A stretch of DNA of 52,952 nt from an uncultured Lachnospiraceae bacterium (GCA_905207905.1 CAJLNC010000007.1:1-52952), one strand, 5' to 3'. Shown: positions 15,182 through 24,097, counted from the stretch's first letter. A program made the numbers and translations. Notes: generated by a model not told the origin, from the sequence alone.

Positions 15182-16200
15182 TACCATGAATATAAATGAA
15201 CTGCCCTATTTACGAGCTTGATTGTTCGATTACATCGCTGGCGTCAATGGGCGTAGCCACCGCTGCGTCTCATTCCCCCACCTTGTACTTGAGACAATTT
15301 TTCTTTGTGAAGATAGCAGGAACGTATGATTCGCTGTACAGGTATTGGTATATGAAGGGCGTTTTGCCCTTTGCACACGGATGCTAGGAAATTTTAATTT
15401 TCTACTGCATGGAGCCATGACAGTTTCTAATCTGTTTTGTGGCATTGCAGGATAAAGAGAAGGCTGCTGCAAAAGAGAAATTCTGGCGGGACTTTGGCAT
15501 GTTTTTTCAAGAAAAGCAGGTTGGTTTTGGAGAAAAATCATGAGAAGAAGCGGCACAGGATGTATTTGTTGCAGCCTTTTCTTATTTTTATTTTATAGGA
15601 AGGAATTACTGTGAAAGAAAGTAGGGTACAGCTAATAAATGACGCACTTTCATAAGCTGTCTTATGACAGCCTTTTCCCTTTGCTTTTTTTTATCTGGAC
15701 AGTATTTTCATAAAGAGTAATCAAAGAAGCTGTGCCGCCAACTGAAAGGCGGGGGAATGGAAATTTCTATGAAATAAAAAAGTGTGTTCAGAAAGAGTCT
15801 CTTCCACGATTTTTCTGTCTCATTTCTATGGTGCAAAAGTCACTTGTGCATATTTTCCGCTTCCTCTCTCCAAAATATCTCTGAATATAACGAAAGGCCC
15901 TTGCAGGAGCATTCCGGACTGAGGACTTCACAAGTTTTCCCAGTACGCTTATTAAATAAATCTCATGGCTTGAGGTCTGTTGCCCTATGTACACGGATGC
16001 CACAGTGATAAAAAAATCAGGTGGAATGTTTATAATTATCGTATGTAAAAGTAAAAAGTTCTATTCCTGATTTTTTGCTGTTTCAAGGTTTCTTATTTTT
16101 CGTAAAAAACGCAGGTTTGCAGCCGGAACATAAATGTGACAGATGGGAAAACAGACTATCGGACAAATAAATCTGTTCCTGAAACGGAGGTGGAGCTGGA
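15182..16200. other. About 1-kb non-coding region with degenerate repeats
   Basis: No gene with a ribosome site and recognisable protein is present. A 21-bp word occurs twice in the same orientation, TTGCCCTTTGCACACGGATGC (15364-15384) and TTGCCCTATGTACACGGATGC (15980-16000), 19 of 21 identical, about 616 bp apart. A pair AGAAGGCTGC and GCAGCCTTTTCT flanks 15470-15580. On the minus strand, 15788-16003 is open for 71 residues but matches no family I know. The pattern suggests relics of a duplicated or mobile sequence, or an unrecognised RNA. Confidence 0.4.
15656..15694 (+). terminator. Possible rho-independent terminator
   Basis: GCTGTC (15656-15661), loop TTAT, GACAGC (15666-15671), then a pyrimidine tract ending in eight T residues. 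The stem is short and the T run is separated by CCCTTTGC, so strength is doubtful. Confidence 0.4.
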
Positions 16201-16203
16201 AAA

Positions 16204-16250
16204 ATGTGTTTCTTGGCGCGTGCCGATTCCGTAGCATGACCGAAACACAT
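16204..16250. repeat. Inverted repeat upstream of the glycan cluster promoter
   Basis: ATGTGTTTC (16204-16212) and GAAACACAT (16242-16250) are perfect 9-bp arms around a 29-bp GC-rich centre. It sits just before the predicted promoter at 16263 and could be a regulator site or the end of an older transcript. Confidence 0.4.
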
Positions 16251-16262
16251 CACATTCTATAT

Positions 16263-16309
16263 TTCACAAACCAGGATATCTATGGTATAATGTCGCTAGA
16301 CATTATACC
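16263..16309 (+). promoter_or_regulatory. Predicted sigma-A promoter with a dyad over the -10
   Basis: TTCACA (16263-16268), 17-bp spacer, perfect TATAAT (16286-16291). A perfect 10-bp inverted repeat, GGTATAATGT (16284-16293) and ACATTATACC (16300-16309), covers the -10 and the expected start point, so it may be an operator. It drives the glycosyltransferase-tar cluster. Confidence 0.65.
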
Positions 16310-16383
16310 GGCCCGAAGCGGAGCGAAGTGGCCATAGCAGCCAAAGGCAACTCTGATACCGTAGGGATCAGGAGTTAATGTCT
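16298..16383 (+). ncRNA. Candidate structured leader RNA (riboswitch-like, unassigned)
   Basis: The expected transcript start, about 7 nt after the -10, coincides with AGACATTA (16298-16305), which is perfectly complementary to TAATGTCT (16376-16383). This stem encloses three local pairings: GGCC (16310-16313) with GGCC (16330-16333), GCC-AAA-GGC (16340-16348), and a longer hairpin AACTC-TGAT-A-CC / GG-G-ATCA-G-GAGTT (16349-16376) with loop GTA. The last base of that hairpin overlaps the closing stem by one nucleotide. I compared it by eye with SAM-I, c-di-GMP, ZTP, ykkC and fluoride riboswitches and found no match. Confidence 0.45.
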
Positions 16384-16428
16384 GGGAAACAAGCAATGTA
16401 TAGATTGGAATATAGTTGGGAGAAATAT

Positions 16429-17343
16429 ATGACAGTATTATCCGTAGTGCTTCCTGCTTATAATGAGGAAGCTATGCTGTTAAAAACGGCAAAGACATTA
16501 AAAGAGATTTTATCCCGGGAAGAGATTTCATATGAGCTGGTGTTTGTAGATGATGGCTCCAGGGATGGAACCTGGAGAGAGATCGAGGAAGCGGCTAAGG
16601 CAGATCCCCATGTGCGGGGAATTCATTTTTCAAGGAATTTTGGAAAGGAGGCAGCTATTTTTGCAGGCCTGGCCAATGCCTCAGGAGATTGTACGGCTGT
16701 AATGGACTGTGATCTTCAGCATCCGCCGGAGGCACTGGTGGAGATGTACCGTCTCTGGCAGCAGGGGTATGAGGTGGTAGAGGGCGTGAAGCGCAGCAGA
16801 GGTAAGGAGAGTGCGCTGCACAGGGCCAGCGCAGGTATGTTCTATAAGCTCATGTCTTCAGCTACTCAGATTGACATGTCCAGGGCCTCTGATTTTAAAT
16901 TGCTGGATCGGAGGGCTGTGGTTTCCCTTTTGGAGATGCCGGAGAGGAATGCTTTTTTTAGGGCTATGTCCTCCTGGATCGGATTTCGTTCCGGAACGGT
17001 AGAGTTTGATGTGCAGGAGCGGGAGGCAGGAGAGTCCAAATGGTCTACCAAATCCCTGATTCAATATGCGATCACCAATATTGTGGGTTATTCTTCTGCA
17101 CCCATGCAGTTCGTCACAGGAGCAGGCGTGGTGGTATTTTTGCTGGCAGTGATCTTAAGTATCCAGACCTTGATCAAATACTTCAGTGGCCATGCGGTGG
17201 AGGGATTTACCACAGTGATCCTGTTGATTTTATTTATAGGAAGCATTATCATGATCAGTTTAGGCATCATCGGCTATTACATTTCCAGAATTTATGAGGA
17301 AGTAAAGGGACGGCCCAGATATATTATTTCCAGAAAGATCTGA
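16429..17343 (+). CDS. GtrB/DPM-like family 2 glycosyltransferase with C-terminal membrane helices
   Basis: A 304-residue enzyme probably moving a sugar from a nucleotide sugar to undecaprenyl phosphate. The GT-A domain shows LSVVLPAYNEE (4-14), FVDDGSRDGTW (39-49), a DxD-type MDCDLQHPPEAL and the amphipathic stretch before two membrane helices (about 225-285). The frame is open from an ATG at 16378, but that codon lies 3 nt from AGGAG and inside the candidate leader RNA. The ATG at 16429 has GGGAG 6 nt upstream and gives the usual N terminus, so I prefer it. First gene of the glycan/teichoic cluster. Confidence 0.88.
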   Translation: MTVLSVVLPAYNEEAMLLKTAKTLKEILSREEISYELVFVDDGSRDGTWREIEEAAKADPHVRGIHFSRNFGKEAAIFAGLANASGDCTAVMDCDLQHPPEALVEMYRLWQQGYEVVEGVKRSRGKESALHRASAGMFYKLMSSATQIDMSRASDFKLLDRRAVVSLLEMPERNAFFRAMSSWIGFRSGTVEFDVQEREAGESKWSTKSLIQYAITNIVGYSSAPMQFVTGAGVVVFLLAVILSIQTLIKYFSGHAVEGFTTVILLILFIGSIIMISLGIIGYYISRIYEEVKGRPRYIISRKI

Positions 17344-17495
17344 AAAGAGATAGATGAACAGGAAACCAGGGAAATCAAAGCCCCCGCAGCAAGCTGGCGT
17401 GGGGCGTTCGTTCATAGGGCGTTTGACACCTTAATCAAGATAGAAGAAAACTATAAAAGCGGGCAGAAGAATATAGAAAGCAGGAGGAACTGCAG

Positions 17496-18569
17496 ATGGA
17501 GCAGAATGCAGTAAAGGTATCCGTCATTATTCCTGTGTATAATGTGGAACATTATCTGCGGGAGTGTATGGAAAGCATTTTAAATCAGACTTTGGCAGAA
17601 TTGGAGCTGATCTGTGTGGATGACGATTCCACAGATGGAAGTCTTGAGATTTTGCGGGAGTATGAGAAAAAGGATAAGCGGGTCATTGTGCTTACCCAGG
17701 ACAATCTTGGGGGAGGTGCAGCCAGGAATCAGGGGTTGGCAATCGCCAGAGGAGAGTATCTCTCACTTTTGGATTCCGATGATTTTTTTGATCCCCAAAT
17801 GCTGGAGCTATCTTATAAACAATGTAAGAGTCTGGATGCCCAGATCTGTGTCTATCAGGTGCAGCGCTATGAGGATACCACAGGAAAGACCTGGCTGGAT
17901 AAGGGATCTTTTAAGGAAGCCAATATTCCGGCAAAAGAGGTGTTTTCTTATAGGGATATGCCGGATTCTATTTTAAATACATTCCAGAATTGGGCTTGGA
18001 ATAAGCTGATTTCCAGAAAATTAGTGGAAGAAAATCATATTCGGTTTCAGGAGATTCACAGAACCAATGATTTTCTTTTTGTGGCATCCTGCATGGTAAA
18101 GGCAGAGCGCATTACTGTACTGAGAAGGCCCCTGGTGAATTATCGGGTAGGGATGAAGAATAGCTGTCAGTCTACCAACTACCGGTATCCCCTGGATTTT
18201 CTCACCGCTTTTGAGGCGGTGCGGCAGATGCTGAAGGATCAGGGGATTTATGAGCTGGTGGAGAAAAGTTATGTGAATCACGCTCTTTCCGGCAGTATTT
18301 ACAATTTAAATTCCATTCAGGATCCTCAGGCAAAAGAGCTTTTGTATGAGGAGTTACGGACAAATGCCTTTGCTAAACTGGGGATTCGGGGAAAGAGCGC
18401 CGATTATTTTGATGCCTATAATAAGAAAAATTATCAGGCCTGTCAGTTTATCTTAAACCATTCTATGGAAGAATATTTAAAATGGATCAAGGAAAATGAG
18501 AAGCCTGCTGCTACAAACGCTTCTTTGTGGCAGCGGATCAAAAGAAAAATAAAAGGGATCTTAAGATAA
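17496..18569 (+). CDS. Family 2 glycosyltransferase
   Basis: A 357-residue GT-A fold transferase. Nucleotide-sugar motifs are KVSVIIPVYNVE (7-18), VDDDSTDGSLEIL and LLDSDDFFDP (the DxD-like metal site). The C-terminal half is helical and poorly conserved and ends in a basic tail (QRIKRKIKGIL), suggesting peripheral membrane attachment. AGGAGG at 17482-17487 supports the start. The donor and acceptor cannot be told from sequence. A 37-nt block at its 5' end is identical to the third such gene at 19738. Confidence 0.88.
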   Translation: MEQNAVKVSVIIPVYNVEHYLRECMESILNQTLAELELICVDDDSTDGSLEILREYEKKDKRVIVLTQDNLGGGAARNQGLAIARGEYLSLLDSDDFFDPQMLELSYKQCKSLDAQICVYQVQRYEDTTGKTWLDKGSFKEANIPAKEVFSYRDMPDSILNTFQNWAWNKLISRKLVEENHIRFQEIHRTNDFLFVASCMVKAERITVLRRPLVNYRVGMKNSCQSTNYRYPLDFLTAFEAVRQMLKDQGIYELVEKSYVNHALSGSIYNLNSIQDPQAKELLYEELRTNAFAKLGIRGKSADYFDAYNKKNYQACQFILNHSMEEYLKWIKENEKPAATNASLWQRIKRKIKGILR

Positions 18570-18595
18570 GGAAAAGGAGAAAGAGGTTAAAAAGT

Positions 18596-19726
18596 ATGCC
18601 GAAAGTATCGATAATTGTGCCTGTGTACAATGTGGAGATGTATTTGGAACAGTGCATGGAGAGTCTGTGCAGACAGACTATGAGAGATCTGGAGTTTGTC
18701 TGTGTCAATGATGGTTCCAGGGATCATTCGCTGGAAATTTTGCAGAGATATGCAGCCAAAGATTCAAGAGTAGTGATCATTGACAAAGAAAACGGCGGGT
18801 ACGGAAAAGCCATGAATGTGGGACTGGATCGGGCGACGGGAGAATACATTGGCATCCTGGAACCGGATGATTATGTGACGCTTACCATGTACGAAGATCT
18901 GTATCGGACGGCTGTGGAGCATGATTTGGATTTTGTAAAAGCGGATTTTTACCGCTTTATCACAGACGAGAAAAACGGAGATATGGAGTGGTACTACAAC
19001 CGGCTGGATCGTTCCAGAACCTGGTACAATCAGGTGGTAGATCCCAGCAGCACGCCGGAGGTTTCCAAGTTTATTATGAATACCTGGAGCGGTATCTACA
19101 AAAGAGCCTTTCTGGAGGAGCATCATATCCGGCATCATGAGACGCCTGGAGCTGCTTTTCAGGACAACGGCTTTTTCTGGCAGACTTTTATGTATGCTAA
19201 GCGGGCTATGTTTTTAGACAAGCCCTATTATCTGAATCGCAGGGATAATCCCAACTCCTCTGTAAACAGCCGGGAAAAGGTGTATTGTATGAATGAGGAA
19301 TATGCCTATATCCGGGAAATTTTTATGCGCCCTGAGAATCAGGAGCTGTGGCAGCGTTTTAAGAGTTATTACAATTTAAAACGGTACCAGAATTATATTT
19401 TTACACTCCGGCGCATCAGTCAGGATTATAAAAAGGAATACGTAGAGCATATCAGCCGGGAATTTCAGGAAAGTCGGGCTGCCGGAGAGCTGGATCTGGA
19501 GCTGTTTACCAGAACTGATAAAAAAAAGCTGCTGCTTTTGATGGAAGATCCGAAGAAATATTATGAAGAGTATGGAGTTTACGAGACCAACAAGGAGGGT
19601 CTTTCCCTCAGAGAGACAGCGGCAGAGCGGCGCTGCAGGGAAATTGAAAATTCTACGACTTACAAAGTGGGAAAGATGGTGATGTTCCTTCCCATCAAAA
19701 TCAAAAAAATGCTGAAAAAACGGTAG
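18596..19726 (+). CDS. Family 2 glycosyltransferase
   Basis: A 376-residue GT-A transferase. Motifs: MPKVSIIVPVYNVEMYLEQ at the N terminus, CVNDGSRDHSLEIL, and the metal motif GILEPDDYV, a variant of DxD seen in a distinct GT2 subgroup of Firmicutes capsule and teichoic loci. The C terminus carries a basic tail (MVMFLPIKIKKMLKKR). The frame extends upstream into the previous gene, but AGAGG at 18582-18586 and the MPKVSIIVPVYN start favour 18596. It follows the previous gene by 26 bp. Confidence 0.87.
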   Translation: MPKVSIIVPVYNVEMYLEQCMESLCRQTMRDLEFVCVNDGSRDHSLEILQRYAAKDSRVVIIDKENGGYGKAMNVGLDRATGEYIGILEPDDYVTLTMYEDLYRTAVEHDLDFVKADFYRFITDEKNGDMEWYYNRLDRSRTWYNQVVDPSSTPEVSKFIMNTWSGIYKRAFLEEHHIRHHETPGAAFQDNGFFWQTFMYAKRAMFLDKPYYLNRRDNPNSSVNSREKVYCMNEEYAYIREIFMRPENQELWQRFKSYYNLKRYQNYIFTLRRISQDYKKEYVEHISREFQESRAAGELDLELFTRTDKKKLLLLMEDPKKYYEEYGVYETNKEGLSLRETAAERRCREIENSTTYKVGKMVMFLPIKIKKMLKKR

Positions 19727-19737
19727 GAGAACCGGGA

Positions 19738-20763
19738 ATGGAAAAGGAAGCAGTAAAGGTATCCGTCATTATTCCTGTGTATAATGCAGAAAAGTTTATA
19801 GGGAAATGCCTGGACAGTGTGATTGCCCAGACGGAGCGGGAGATCGAGATCCTCTGTGTGGATGACGGTTCTACGGACAAGAGTCTGGAGATTCTGAGAA
19901 ACTATGAGAAACAGGATTCCAGAATCCGGGTGTTTACCGGTAAAAATGAGGGAGCGCCATCAGCCAGGAACAAAGGGTTTTGGCAGGCCAGAGGAAAGTT
20001 TGTAGTATTCTTTGACGGGGATGACAAGATGGAGCCGGGGATGCTGGAGACGCTGCTCGCCCACCAGGAGAAATCCGGAGCGCAGATGGTGATGGGTTCT
20101 CATCTTGGCCTGAGTGAGGACGAGAATCAGGTGCTGTTTCGCACTATGCAAAAGGATGGCTTTTATCATCTGAAGGATCCAAAGGAGCTGACCGCTGCTA
20201 TGCAGCTAAACTGCGTGCCGGATACAAAGCTGTGGAGCGCCGAAGCCCTTAGAAATTATGGTCTGGAGTTTACGAAAGAGCTGGTAATCGGTCAGGATGT
20301 AAGCTTTTTCCTGAAATTTGCCGCAGTGGGAGACACCATTGAGACGGTGTCGGAGGTGGTCTGCAACCGTCATGTGGTGTCTGAGAGTATTACCAACCAG
20401 CTGAACCTGGAAAAATTTTTCCGGGCGGGAGAGTGCATAGATGATGCGGAAGCCTTTGGCCGGGAGCGGGGAGCCTTAAAAGAGTACTTTTGGGAGCTTT
20501 CCAACACCAGGATCTGGTTTTATTTTGTGCAGTTTTATAAATATCACCGGTTTCCTAGGATGAAGGATCGCCGGAAACTGATGATGGAGATGGGCGGCCT
20601 TGTACTTCGGACTTACGAGGAAGGGAAACCTTACACAGAGGTGGAGCGGTCAAGGCAGAGGGTTCGGGCAGTGAAAAAAGAGCAGAGTCTGCGGCTGATC
20701 TATCTGCATCCCAGAATCCTAGGGGTGTTCCAGGCGGTGATGAGAGCGCTGCGCAGAAAATAA
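19738..20763 (+). CDS. Family 2 glycosyltransferase
   Basis: A 341-residue GT-A transferase with KVSVIIPVYNAEKFIG, CVDDGSTDKSLEIL and FFDGDDKMEPGML. It lies 11 bp after the previous gene, with AGGAG 7 bp before the ATG. The first 17 codons share a 37-nt identical block with the gene at 17496 although the rest differs, which suggests duplication or gene conversion at the 5' end. Specificity unknown. Confidence 0.87.
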   Translation: MEKEAVKVSVIIPVYNAEKFIGKCLDSVIAQTEREIEILCVDDGSTDKSLEILRNYEKQDSRIRVFTGKNEGAPSARNKGFWQARGKFVVFFDGDDKMEPGMLETLLAHQEKSGAQMVMGSHLGLSEDENQVLFRTMQKDGFYHLKDPKELTAAMQLNCVPDTKLWSAEALRNYGLEFTKELVIGQDVSFFLKFAAVGDTIETVSEVVCNRHVVSESITNQLNLEKFFRAGECIDDAEAFGRERGALKEYFWELSNTRIWFYFVQFYKYHRFPRMKDRRKLMMEMGGLVLRTYEEGKPYTEVERSRQRVRAVKKEQSLRLIYLHPRILGVFQAVMRALRRK

Positions 20764-20921
20764 GCAGCGAAAAGAGGGAAGGGCGTCTGGTTCCCAGGGA
20801 TAATGCTGAGATTCATATTTTAAAGAAAGAACTTTCGAAGAAAAAGACAAGTTCTGAGAATGAGCGGCGCTAAGAGAGAAGAGTTTAAAAAGGCAGGACT
20901 GTGAGAGAAAGGGAGATTCGT

Positions 20922-21644
20922 ATGAGCAAAGTATATGGCGTGATTTTGGCAGGAGGCTCCGGTTCCCGCATGGGAAATGCAAAGAAGCCCAAGCAGTTTC
21001 TGGAGTTGGGAGATAAGCCGGTGATGATCCACACAGTGGAAAAATTCGTGATTCATCCCGGGTTTGATGAGATTTTGGTACTATCTCCCAAGGCATGGCT
21101 GAATTATACAAAAGATATGATTCGCAAATATATTCCCTCCGGGAAAACAGTTACTGTTTTGGCGGGAGGAGAGAGCCGGAATGAAACGATTATGAATGCG
21201 GTAGATTATATTGAAGCTCAGGGAGAGTTGGATGAGGATACCATTATTGTCACCCACGATTCTGTGCGGCCCTTTGTGACCTACCGGATTTTAAGTGAAA
21301 ATATCCGGTTCGCCAGGGAATATGGGGCCTGTGATACGGTGATCCCTGCTACAGATACCATAGTGGAGAGTATCGGGGAGGAAAAGATCACCGCAATTCC
21401 CAACCGAAAATTTATGTACCAGGGGCAGACGCCCCAATCCTTCCGGGCAAAGCGGCTGAAGGAGCTGTACCGGGAGCTTGGCCGGGAGGAGAAGGAGATG
21501 CTGACGGACGCCTGCAAGATCCTGGTGCTGAAAGGAGAGCATGTGCATCTGGTGCAGGGGGAGGTTTTCAATATTAAGATTACCTATCCTTATGATATTA
21601 CTGTGGCCAAGGCTCTGCTGGGCATAGAGCCAGAGCAGCAGTGA
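20922..21644 (+). CDS. tarI: Ribitol-5-phosphate cytidylyltransferase (TarI; IspD-like family)
   Basis: A 240-residue cytidylyltransferase forming CDP-ribitol from CTP and ribitol 5-phosphate. The glycine-rich CTP loop ILAGGSGSRMG, Lys-containing KKPKQF, GGESRNETIMNAV, THDSVRPFVTYR and MYQGQTPQSFR match TarI (e.g. IHTVEKF, NIKITYPYD) better than IspD, which makes CDP-methylerythritol. The strongest argument is the next gene, tarJ. The frame opens at a GTG at 20901, but GGGAG at 20911-20915 selects the ATG at 20922. Confidence 0.9.
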   Translation: MSKVYGVILAGGSGSRMGNAKKPKQFLELGDKPVMIHTVEKFVIHPGFDEILVLSPKAWLNYTKDMIRKYIPSGKTVTVLAGGESRNETIMNAVDYIEAQGELDEDTIIVTHDSVRPFVTYRILSENIRFAREYGACDTVIPATDTIVESIGEEKITAIPNRKFMYQGQTPQSFRAKRLKELYRELGREEKEMLTDACKILVLKGEHVHLVQGEVFNIKITYPYDITVAKALLGIEPEQQ

Positions 21645-21657
21645 CCGGAGGAAATTT

Positions 21658-22695
21658 ATGTTAAATACCATTTATCAGTTAGTGGGAGCCAGGCAGTTTG
21701 AGGCGGTTTTTCAGGATATCAGTCTGAAGCAGGATCAGGTGCTGGTGCGTCCCACTTACCTTTCTATCTGCAATGCGGATCAGAGATATTATCAGGGGAC
21801 CAGGCCTGCGGCGGTAATGGAAAATAAGCTGCCCATGGCTCTGATACACGAAGGAATCGGTCGGGTGCTCTGCGATCCTACGGGACATTTTCAGCCGGGA
21901 GACAGAGTGGTGATGATACCGAATCTTCCGATAGAGAAGGATGAATATATCAGTGAGAACTATTTGCCTTCCAGCAGATTTCGGGGAAGCAGCGTCCATG
22001 GGCTGATGCAGGAGTACATTCAGACAGATTGGGATCGTCTGTTGCCTTTGCCGGAGGGATTGAATGATCTGGTGGCAGTGTTTACCGAGATGGTCTCTGT
22101 GTGTTACCATGCAATTTCCCGCTTCGATCGGAATGCCCACAGACGGAGGGAACTGGTGGGGGTCTGGGGAGATGGGAACATGGGCTATTTTACGGCTCTT
22201 TTGCTGAAATTTATGTTCCCAGATACCAGGGTGGCAGTATTTGGAGTCAATGAAAGCAAGTTGGATGATTTTTCCTTTGCGGATCTGACCTTCCGTGTAG
22301 ATGCTGTCCCGGAGAATCTTGAAATCGATCATGGATTCGAGTGTGTAGGAGGAATGGGGGCAGGCGCTGCCATCAATCAGATGATCCGTCACATGAAGCC
22401 AGAGGGAACCATGGCTCTTCTGGGGGTATCGGAGGATCTGGTGCCTTTGAATACCAGGTTGATTCTGGAAAAGGGGCTTCGTTTTTTTGGCACCAGCCGA
22501 AGCGGCAGAGCAGACTTTGAGGGAGTGCTGGATCTTTATCAGAGAGTTCCCCAGGTGAGCGAATATCTGGAGCGGATGGTGGGGGCCGTGGTGCCGGTTC
22601 GGGAAATTTCCCAGATGGTGCAGGCTTTTGAACTGGATATCCATAAAAAGATGGGCAAAACTATTATGGTATGGGACGGCGGAGAAGAACCATAA
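21658..22695 (+). CDS. tarJ: Ribulose-5-phosphate reductase (TarJ; zinc alcohol dehydrogenase family)
   Basis: A 345-residue medium-chain dehydrogenase reducing ribulose 5-phosphate to ribitol 5-phosphate with NADPH, supplying TarI. The sequence pattern follows TarJ: YQLVGARQFE, SICNADQRYYQG, LPMALIHEGIG, VVMIPNLPIEKDEYISENYL, VWGDGNMGYFTALLL (nucleotide fold), FECVGGMGAGAAINQMI and LLGVSEDLVPLNTRLILEKGL. It lies 13 bp after tarI, with GGAGG upstream. The pair makes it nearly certain that CDP-ribitol is produced. Confidence 0.93.
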   Translation: MLNTIYQLVGARQFEAVFQDISLKQDQVLVRPTYLSICNADQRYYQGTRPAAVMENKLPMALIHEGIGRVLCDPTGHFQPGDRVVMIPNLPIEKDEYISENYLPSSRFRGSSVHGLMQEYIQTDWDRLLPLPEGLNDLVAVFTEMVSVCYHAISRFDRNAHRRRELVGVWGDGNMGYFTALLLKFMFPDTRVAVFGVNESKLDDFSFADLTFRVDAVPENLEIDHGFECVGGMGAGAAINQMIRHMKPEGTMALLGVSEDLVPLNTRLILEKGLRFFGTSRSGRADFEGVLDLYQRVPQVSEYLERMVGAVVPVREISQMVQAFELDIHKKMGKTIMVWDGGEEP

Positions 22696-22831
22696 TTTAG
22701 AGTGGCAATACCTGGAGCGCAGGGGGGCAGATCAGACTTTTTGCACTTGTCTGTAACAGGAAGATTTTATATATAGAAATATCCCAAAATATGGGTGAGA
22801 GACAGAAGAAACCATGACCCGGGAGGAACTT

Positions 22832-24097
22832 ATGAATATAAAACTATTATTAAAACAGTATATTAAAATGTTTTCTCAGAAGTGCCTGCTTCCCCTGTGT
22901 TATCGTTTTGCCTGCAGAAAGCCTGTGGATCCGGGGCTGATCGTGTTTGCAGATGCTCACCATGACCAGCGCCCGGAGAATATGGAGCTTCTGTATCAGT
23001 ATCTGGGAGCCTGCCGGAGCAGGGAGCCGGCTTCTGAAAAGGGGAAACCGGTTGCCTGGGATCGAAAACGCAGCAGAGAAAGCCAGAACAGCGGAAAGGC
23101 GGAGGAAGGCTGTGAGGCAGAAAACGATGTGGGGAAGATTCAGGAACTGTATCTGGACTACCAGAAGGCGTCTGCCGGGCAGGTGCTCCTGCATATGGTA
23201 AAGTTTATGAAGCTCTACGCCCAGGCAGGGTGCGTGGTGATCTGCGACAATTTTCTTCCTGCGGCTTCCTGCAGGAAACGGCAGGAGACAAAGGTGATTC
23301 AGCTTTGGCATGCCTGCGGCTGCTTTAAGAAGTTTGGATATGACACAGAGGATGATATTCCAAGACAGTATCATGGGAATGTGTTTTCCAATACGGATCT
23401 GGTGACGGTCAGTGCAAAGGCCTGTGAAATACCCTTCGCCTCAGCGATGCGGCTGCCGAAGGCCTGTGTGAGGGCATTGGGCGTCAGCAGGAGTGATCTG
23501 TATTTTCAGGAGCGCTGGCGCAGCCAGTGCGTCCGGGAATTTTACCAGGAATATCCGGAGGCTGCGGGGCGAAAGGTGGTGCTTTGGGCGCCTACGTTTC
23601 GGGGAAACCCGGGAGATCCAGGGAATATTCCTTTTAATAAGGAGGATTTACAGGAGAAGCTGGGGCAGGAGTATCTGGTGCTCACCAGAGTGCATCCCCA
23701 TATGATGAAAAAATATGGACAGGATAATTGCAAAATCCCAACGGAGCGGCTGTTCCCTGTGGTGGATGTGCTGATCGCAGATTATTCTTCTCTGATCTAC
23801 GAGTATGCGCTGTTTGAGAAACCTATGATCCTGTATACACCGGATTTTGAAGAGTACACAAAGAAACGGGGCTTTTATATGAAGTTCTCTGAAATACCGG
23901 GTCTTCAGGTGATGGAAGAAGAAAAACTGGCGGAAGCGGTGCGTCGGGTAAGCCGGTTATCAGAACAGGAGAGGCAGGAGCTGGAGGAAAAGAGAAAGCG
24001 GTTTATAGAAACTTATATGGGCGCCTGCGATGGCCGGGCCACAGAGCGTATCGGTCAGGTGATTTTGCAGCATGTGAAGCAGACGGATGTAAGATAA
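22832..24097 (+). CDS. CDP-glycerol/CDP-ribitol phosphotransferase family protein (TagB/TagF/TarL-like)
   Basis: A 421-residue teichoic-acid polyol-phosphate transferase expected to move ribitol phosphate or glycerol phosphate from its CDP carrier onto a glycan at the inner membrane face. The family motifs are present: VIQLWHACGCFKKFGY, LWAPTFRGN, LTRVHPHM and VVDVLIADYSSLIYEYALFEKP. About 50 residues near 70-120 are charged and low in complexity, longer than usual. GGGAGG at 22821-22826 picks the ATG at 22832. With tarI and tarJ just upstream, CDP-ribitol is the likely donor. Last gene of the cluster; a 16-bp palindrome (24146-24161) follows in the 233-bp gap. Confidence 0.9.
   Translation: MNIKLLLKQYIKMFSQKCLLPLCYRFACRKPVDPGLIVFADAHHDQRPENMELLYQYLGACRSREPASEKGKPVAWDRKRSRESQNSGKAEEGCEAENDVGKIQELYLDYQKASAGQVLLHMVKFMKLYAQAGCVVICDNFLPAASCRKRQETKVIQLWHACGCFKKFGYDTEDDIPRQYHGNVFSNTDLVTVSAKACEIPFASAMRLPKACVRALGVSRSDLYFQERWRSQCVREFYQEYPEAAGRKVVLWAPTFRGNPGDPGNIPFNKEDLQEKLGQEYLVLTRVHPHMMKKYGQDNCKIPTERLFPVVDVLIADYSSLIYEYALFEKPMILYTPDFEEYTKKRGFYMKFSEIPGLQVMEEEKLAEAVRRVSRLSEQERQELEEKRKRFIETYMGACDGRATERIGQVILQHVKQTDVR

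Noticed and set aside
15788..16003. A 71-codon minus-strand frame in the large gap
   Set aside because: No ribosome site, no family recognised. It looked slightly protein-like, so it is mentioned under the gap but not called as a gene.
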